This document shows positions 13,278 through 16,156 of a stretch of DNA of 16,156 nucleotides, one piece after another. Source of the stretch: an uncultured Opitutales bacterium (GTDB taxonomy: Bacteria > Verrucomicrobiota > Verrucomicrobiia > Opitutales > Intestinicryptomonadaceae); assembly GCA_900548185.1 (NCBI GenBank), contig URJJ01000048.1, positions 1 to 16,156 of the forward strand. Reading direction: 5' to 3'. Made by a program: the position numbers and the translations under genes. Below the pieces are notes generated by a model that ran no database searches, was not told the DNA's origin, and saw only the letters and a list, made by a program, of their open reading frames with translations. Positions within the stretch are counted from its first letter, which is position 1; each line of letters starts with the position of its first letter.

Positions 13278-14306
13278 CTAAAATAGAAGCGGCTGCCCGT
13301 CCCCGCCGAGCGCCGAGCGGCCCAGGACTTCCCAGGCTTTTGGGGTGAGCATTCTGCCCTGCGGGGTGCGCTTTATGTACCCCTCCTGTATGAGGAACGG
13401 CTCGTGCACCTCCTCCAGCGTGTCGGCCTCCTCGTTTACGGCGACTGCTATCGTGCCGATGCCGACCGGGCCGCCCCGGTAGTTGTCCGCCATCACGCGC
13501 ATTATGCGCTTGTCCATTTCGTCAAGGCCGTTTTCGTCGATTTCGAGAAGTTCGAGGGCCCTTGCCGCCGAGTCCTTTGTTATCTTGCCCCCGGCCCTCT
13601 CCTGCGAGTAGTCGCGGACGAAGCGGACGAGGTTGTTGACGATTCGCGGCGTGCCCCGCGAGCGGCGCGCTATCTCCATCGCCCCCGGCGGGTCGATTCC
13701 TATTTCCAGGAGCCCGCAGGTGCGTTCGGCGATTTTTGAAAGCTCTTCCTTCGGGTAGTAGTCCAGCCTGGTCTTCAGCGTGAAGCGGCTGCGCAGCGGG
13801 GCGGTGAGAAGCCCTGTGCGCGTGGTAGCGCCTATCAGCGTGAAGCGGGGGATTGTGAGGCGCACGGAGCGGGCGTTGGGGCCCTGGTCTATCATGATGT
13901 CTATCCGGTAGTCCTCCATTGCGCTGTACAGGTACTCCTCGACGGTGCGCGAAATCCTGTGTATTTCGTCTATGAAGAGTATGTCGCCCTCCTCGAGGTT
14001 TGTGAGAAGCCCGGCGAGGTCGCTGGCCTTCTCTATGACGGGCCCCGAGGTGATGCGTATCTGCGAGCCCATCTCGTTTGCGAGTATCAGGGCCAGGGTG
14101 GTCTTGCCCAGCCCCGGCGGCCCGTGCAGAAGGATGTGGCTGAGGGGGTCGCCCCTGCGCCTCGCCGCGCCCACCATGACCTTCAGCCTTTCGAGCGTCC
14201 TTTCCTGCCCGGTGAAGGATTCGAATCCGGCGGGCCTGAGCGACGCCTCGAACGAGTCGTCGCGCTGTTCCAGGGCCTGTTGCAGGTAGTCGCTTCCCTT
14301 CTCCAT
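13278..14306 (-). CDS. ruvB: Holliday junction branch migration ATPase RuvB
   Basis: This 342-aa protein is a full-length RuvB, the hexameric AAA+ motor that drives branch migration with RuvA. Walker A is HGPPGLGKTT (residues 61-70), Walker B ends in DEIH (113-116), sensor 1 is GATTR (159-163) and the arginine-finger region is APLRSRF (169-175). Sensor 2 lies in RGTPRIVNN (218-226). The C-terminal winged helix, which binds DNA, is around EPFLIQEGYIKRTPQGR. ATG 14306 is chosen because GGAGG (14315-14311) lies 4 bp upstream and because it gives the usual length; a TTG 13 codons earlier has no such site. ruvA and ruvC are not in the window. The gene is divergent from recF across 86 bp. Confidence 0.97.
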   Translation of the reverse strand: MEKGSDYLQQALEQRDDSFEASLRPAGFESFTGQERTLERLKVMVGAARRRGDPLSHILLHGPPGLGKTTLALILANEMGSQIRITSGPVIEKASDLAGLLTNLEEGDILFIDEIHRISRTVEEYLYSAMEDYRIDIMIDQGPNARSVRLTIPRFTLIGATTRTGLLTAPLRSRFTLKTRLDYYPKEELSKIAERTCGLLEIGIDPPGAMEIARRSRGTPRIVNNLVRFVRDYSQERAGGKITKDSAARALELLEIDENGLDEMDKRIMRVMADNYRGGPVGIGTIAVAVNEEADTLEEVHEPFLIQEGYIKRTPQGRMLTPKAWEVLGRSALGGDGQPLLF

Positions 14307-14392
14307 AATTCCTCCCAGAATCGCCGCACTCCCCCCCGCGCGCAAGCAAAAAGATATTTGACTAAAAAAATCGCCCGGCGAAACTCTGGGGC

Positions 14393-15478
14393 GTGATAAT
14401 AAGAAGCGTCAGGCTGCTGGACTTCAGGAATTCCGCCCTATCGGAGGCGGACCTCGACGCGCGCAGCGTGTGGGTGGGCGGCATGAACGCCCAGGGCAAG
14501 ACCAACCTCCTGGAGGCGGCGGGGCTGTTGCAGGCGGCGCGGTCGTTCAGGACTTCAAAGTCGTCGGCTATGATAAGGCACGGGGCGCAGGCCGCGCAGG
14601 TCCTCTTTAAGATAGGGCACGAGGAATTCGGCGAGTGCGAGGTGCTCATGGAGTTTTCAAAGGCGGGCCGCAGGATAACCGCGTGCGGAGCCGAAGTGAG
14701 GCGGCTTGGAGACTTCATCGGCAGGTTCCCCGTCCTTGCGGTCTGCTCCGAGGACATGAAGCTGGCCCGGGGCGCCCCGCAGGAGAGGCGCAGGTTCGCG
14801 GACATGCTGATTTCGTCGCTCGATGCGGAATACTTTGAGGCCCTGCGCAGGTTCCACTCGGCCCTCGCCCAGCGCAACGCCCTGCTCAAGTCGGGGGCGT
14901 CGGACTCCGCATCGTTTTCGGCGTTCGAGGCCCAGATGGCCGAATCGGCCGCAGTGGTCTCGGAAAAGCGCCGGGAGTATCTGGAGGAGGCCGCAGCGGT
15001 CGCGACTGAAAAATACCGGGCCCTCTCGGGCGGGCGGGACAAGGCCGCAATAAGGCTCAAGCCCGACTCGCCCGCGTCGTCTGCGCAGGAGTATGCCGCC
15101 CTGCTTGAGGCGCAGCGCCCCCGCGACGCGCTTCTGGGCGCGACTTCCACCGGCCCGCACCGCGACGACTTCATGATTTTCATCTCCGGAAAGAACGTGC
15201 GCGAGTTCGCCTCGGAGGGCCAGCAGAGGTCGGCCGCCCTGTCGCTCAAGCTTGCGGAGTTCGACATGCTCAAATCCCGAGGCCGCACCCTCCCCGTAAT
15301 GCTTTGCGACGACATCCTTGGGGAGCTGGACTCTGCGCGCCGCGCCGCCTTCTGGGAGTGCGTGGACCCCGGGGCGCAGGTCGTCGCCTCATCCACTTCC
15401 CCCGCGCCGTCGGGCCTGCCTTCACGGCCGGAATGGAAGTCGGTGCGCGTCGAAAACGGGGAGTACTTCGCCCGGTGA
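14393..15478 (+). CDS. recF: DNA replication and repair protein RecF
   Basis: This 361-aa protein is an SMC-like ABC ATPase that, with RecO and RecR, loads RecA at single-stranded gaps. It opens with the typical strand IIRSVRLLDFRN. Walker A is GMNAQGKT (residues 30-37) followed by NLLEAA. The middle carries GPHRDDF. The ABC signature is in SEGQQRSAALSLKLAEF (about residues 272-288), and Walker B with the D-loop is in PVMLCDDILGELD. The start is a GTG at 14393, just before the conserved first strand; no ATG is available nearby. The upstream 86 bp are shared with ruvB. The usual dnaA-dnaN-recF neighbours are absent, and hemW lies convergently downstream. Confidence 0.96.
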   Translation: MIIRSVRLLDFRNSALSEADLDARSVWVGGMNAQGKTNLLEAAGLLQAARSFRTSKSSAMIRHGAQAAQVLFKIGHEEFGECEVLMEFSKAGRRITACGAEVRRLGDFIGRFPVLAVCSEDMKLARGAPQERRRFADMLISSLDAEYFEALRRFHSALAQRNALLKSGASDSASFSAFEAQMAESAAVVSEKRREYLEEAAAVATEKYRALSGGRDKAAIRLKPDSPASSAQEYAALLEAQRPRDALLGATSTGPHRDDFMIFISGKNVREFASEGQQRSAALSLKLAEFDMLKSRGRTLPVMLCDDILGELDSARRAAFWECVDPGAQVVASSTSPAPSGLPSRPEWKSVRVENGEYFAR

Positions 15479-15581
15479 TGCGGCGAGGCCGTCCGGATTT
15501 TTCCCGGCGAAAGGCGCGCCGCAGACGCTGCGCCGTATGGCCCTTCCCGCAGCCGCCGCAATCCGGGCATTTTTCCGCGCC

Positions 15582-15663
15582 GAAGCGCTCTTTGTCCGGA
15601 TTTTTCAGGCCGGGCTTCCCAGTCCGCATTTCGCGGGGAATCTCCCCGGCAGTTTCCCCGCCT
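15582..15663. repeat. Dispersed intergenic repeat, family 1, copy 2
   Basis: This shares ordered blocks with 6081-6170: GAAGCGC at the left, GGATTTTTCAGG (15598-15609), a GGGCTTCCC block, a CCGC..TTT..GCGGGG block and GGCAGTTTCCCCGCC at the right end. The copies differ by small insertions and deletions. The right half of this copy overlaps the recF terminator candidate. Confidence 0.5.
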
Positions 15664-15667
15664 TTTT
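15633..15667 (+). terminator. Terminator candidate after recF
   Basis: GCGGGGAA (15633-15640) pairs with TTCCCCGC (15654-15661) around a 13-base loop and is followed by C and five T. An alternative short hairpin (CGGGGA/TCCCCG) competes with it. It lies 155 bp after the recF stop. Confidence 0.55.
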
Positions 15668-15731
15668 GAATGCAAAAGCTTCGGCCCCGGGCCTGCAATG
15701 CGGGCGGGCTCCGCTTCGCCTCGGGGATGCG

Positions 15732-16156
15732 CTAGAGAAGCTCAACCGCTATGGCGTCTGCAAGCGGAACTCCCTTTTCTGTTATCCGCAGCGTTCCTCC
15801 CGACTCCTCCAGCATGCCCTCGCGCACAAGTTCGGATATGGCCGGGGCGTATTTTGAAATGTCGGCGTTCGGAAAGCGCGCGCCGAGCGTCGGAAGGCTC
15901 ACTCCGGAGCGCATCCTGAGCCCGAATATGAGGGAAGACGATAGCATTTCGCCGTCATCAAGGCGCACGACGTCCTCCCAGAGCCTCTCCGGCCCCGCGA
16001 CCGACTTGAGCCACCGCCCGATGTCCGCCGGATTGCGCCGCCTTAGCCCCCCGAATTGCGAGGCCGCAGCCGGGCCGAATCCGACCCAGCAGCCCATGCG
16101 CCAGGTGTTTATATTGTGCTCGCACTCCCAGCCGGGTAGGGCGTAATTTGATATTT
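15732..16156 (-). CDS. hemW: Radical SAM heme chaperone HemW (partial, 5' end outside window)
   Basis: Only the last 140 residues are present; the gene runs off the right edge. In the frame that reaches the edge, the visible part starts with ISNYALPGWECEHNINTW and then has GCWVGFGPAAASQ. This matches the HemW signature in which SNYA-xPG-xEC-xHN precedes a W and a glycine-rich GxGPxA loop. The rest forms the C-terminal HemW winged-helix-like domain (ITEKGVPLADAIAVELL at the end). HemW-type proteins bind heme and a 4Fe-4S cluster and are thought to deliver heme; older annotations call them oxygen-independent coproporphyrinogen oxidase-like. The radical SAM CxxxCxxC motif would lie in the missing N-terminal part. 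The gene is convergent with recF. Confidence 0.88.
   Translation of the reverse strand, partial: ISNYALPGWECEHNINTWRMGCWVGFGPAAASQFGGLRRRNPADIGRWLKSVAGPERLWEDVVRLDDGEMLSSSLIFGLRMRSGVSLPTLGARFPNADISKYAPAISELVREGMLEESGGTLRITEKGVPLADAIAVELL

Larger units (their letters stand above)
15479..15731. other. Convergent intergenic region between recF and hemW
   Basis: This region holds the second copy of the family 1 repeat (15582-15663), a related GTCCGGATTTTTC block at 15490-15502, and the recF terminator candidate (15633-15667). No terminator for hemW is clear. A minus-strand frame through the region contains CPDCGGCGKGH, but it begins at a TTG and runs on into the antisense of recF, so it is not called. 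Confidence 0.6.

Noticed and set aside
14362..15675. 437-codon open frame on the minus strand opposite recF
   Set aside because: It lies antisense to a convincing recF over nearly its full length, has Arg/Ser/Ala-rich low-complexity composition, and has no family resemblance. Such frames are common opposite G+C-rich genes.
15500..15698. Minus-strand frame with the zinc-ribbon-like motif CPDCGGCGKGH
   Set aside because: It begins at a TTG without a ribosome site, continues into the antisense of recF, and overlaps the family 1 repeat, so the cysteines are probably accidental.

Overview
The window is 16.2 kb of G+C-rich chromosomal DNA from a Gram-negative bacterium. The envelope genes (an LptF/LptG permease, a membrane-anchored PpiD/SurA-like chaperone, a RodZ-like protein) and a likely peptidoglycan-recycling pair require an outer membrane and a murein wall. 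The mix of housekeeping genes, the weak or missing Shine-Dalgarno sites and the general look of the proteins suggest Verrucomicrobiota (Opitutae-like). That placement is an inference from family resemblance, because no taxonomic marker gene is present.

Layout from left to right. (1) 1-213: a repeat-rich left edge with a 34-bp direct repeat, hairpins and three short palindromes; the last palindrome contains the stop codon of a YggU/DUF167 gene. (2) 198-2527, minus strand: a RodZ-like HTH/membrane protein followed by a Dabb-domain protein and a terminator, then a PhnP-like metallo-beta-lactamase-fold hydrolase followed by yggU. (3) 2687-6039, plus strand: a tight operon of LptF/G permease, purD, a low-molecular-weight protein phosphatase and rpiB; the last three are joined by 4-bp ATGA overlaps. 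(4) 6040-6804: a gene-free stretch with dispersed repeats and terminators. (5) 6805-9411, minus strand: a MurU-like nucleotidyltransferase, an AmgK-like sugar kinase and a possible 41-aa membrane peptide; then, behind its own promoter, a small membrane protein and thioredoxin. (6) 9613-11256, plus strand: the PpiD/SurA-like chaperone with a strong terminator. (7) 11257-12190: a second gene-free stretch carrying another copy of the repeat seen in region 4. (8) 12191-14306, minus strand: ruvB and an FAD-dependent oxidoreductase. (9) 14393-15478, plus strand: recF, divergent from ruvB. (10) 15732-16156, minus strand: the C-terminal part of hemW, cut by the window edge.

The genes are core functions: purine synthesis, pentose phosphate, lipopolysaccharide export, envelope folding, wall recycling, redox and DNA repair. 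I see no CRISPR array, toxin-antitoxin pair, integrase, transposase, phage gene, tRNA or rRNA, and no recognisable new multi-gene system. The least explained material is in the non-coding DNA: two families of imperfect dispersed repeats shared between distant gene-free stretches, and the repeat cluster at the left edge. Two small membrane proteins and an FAD oxidoreductase next to ruvB are the least understood coding features.
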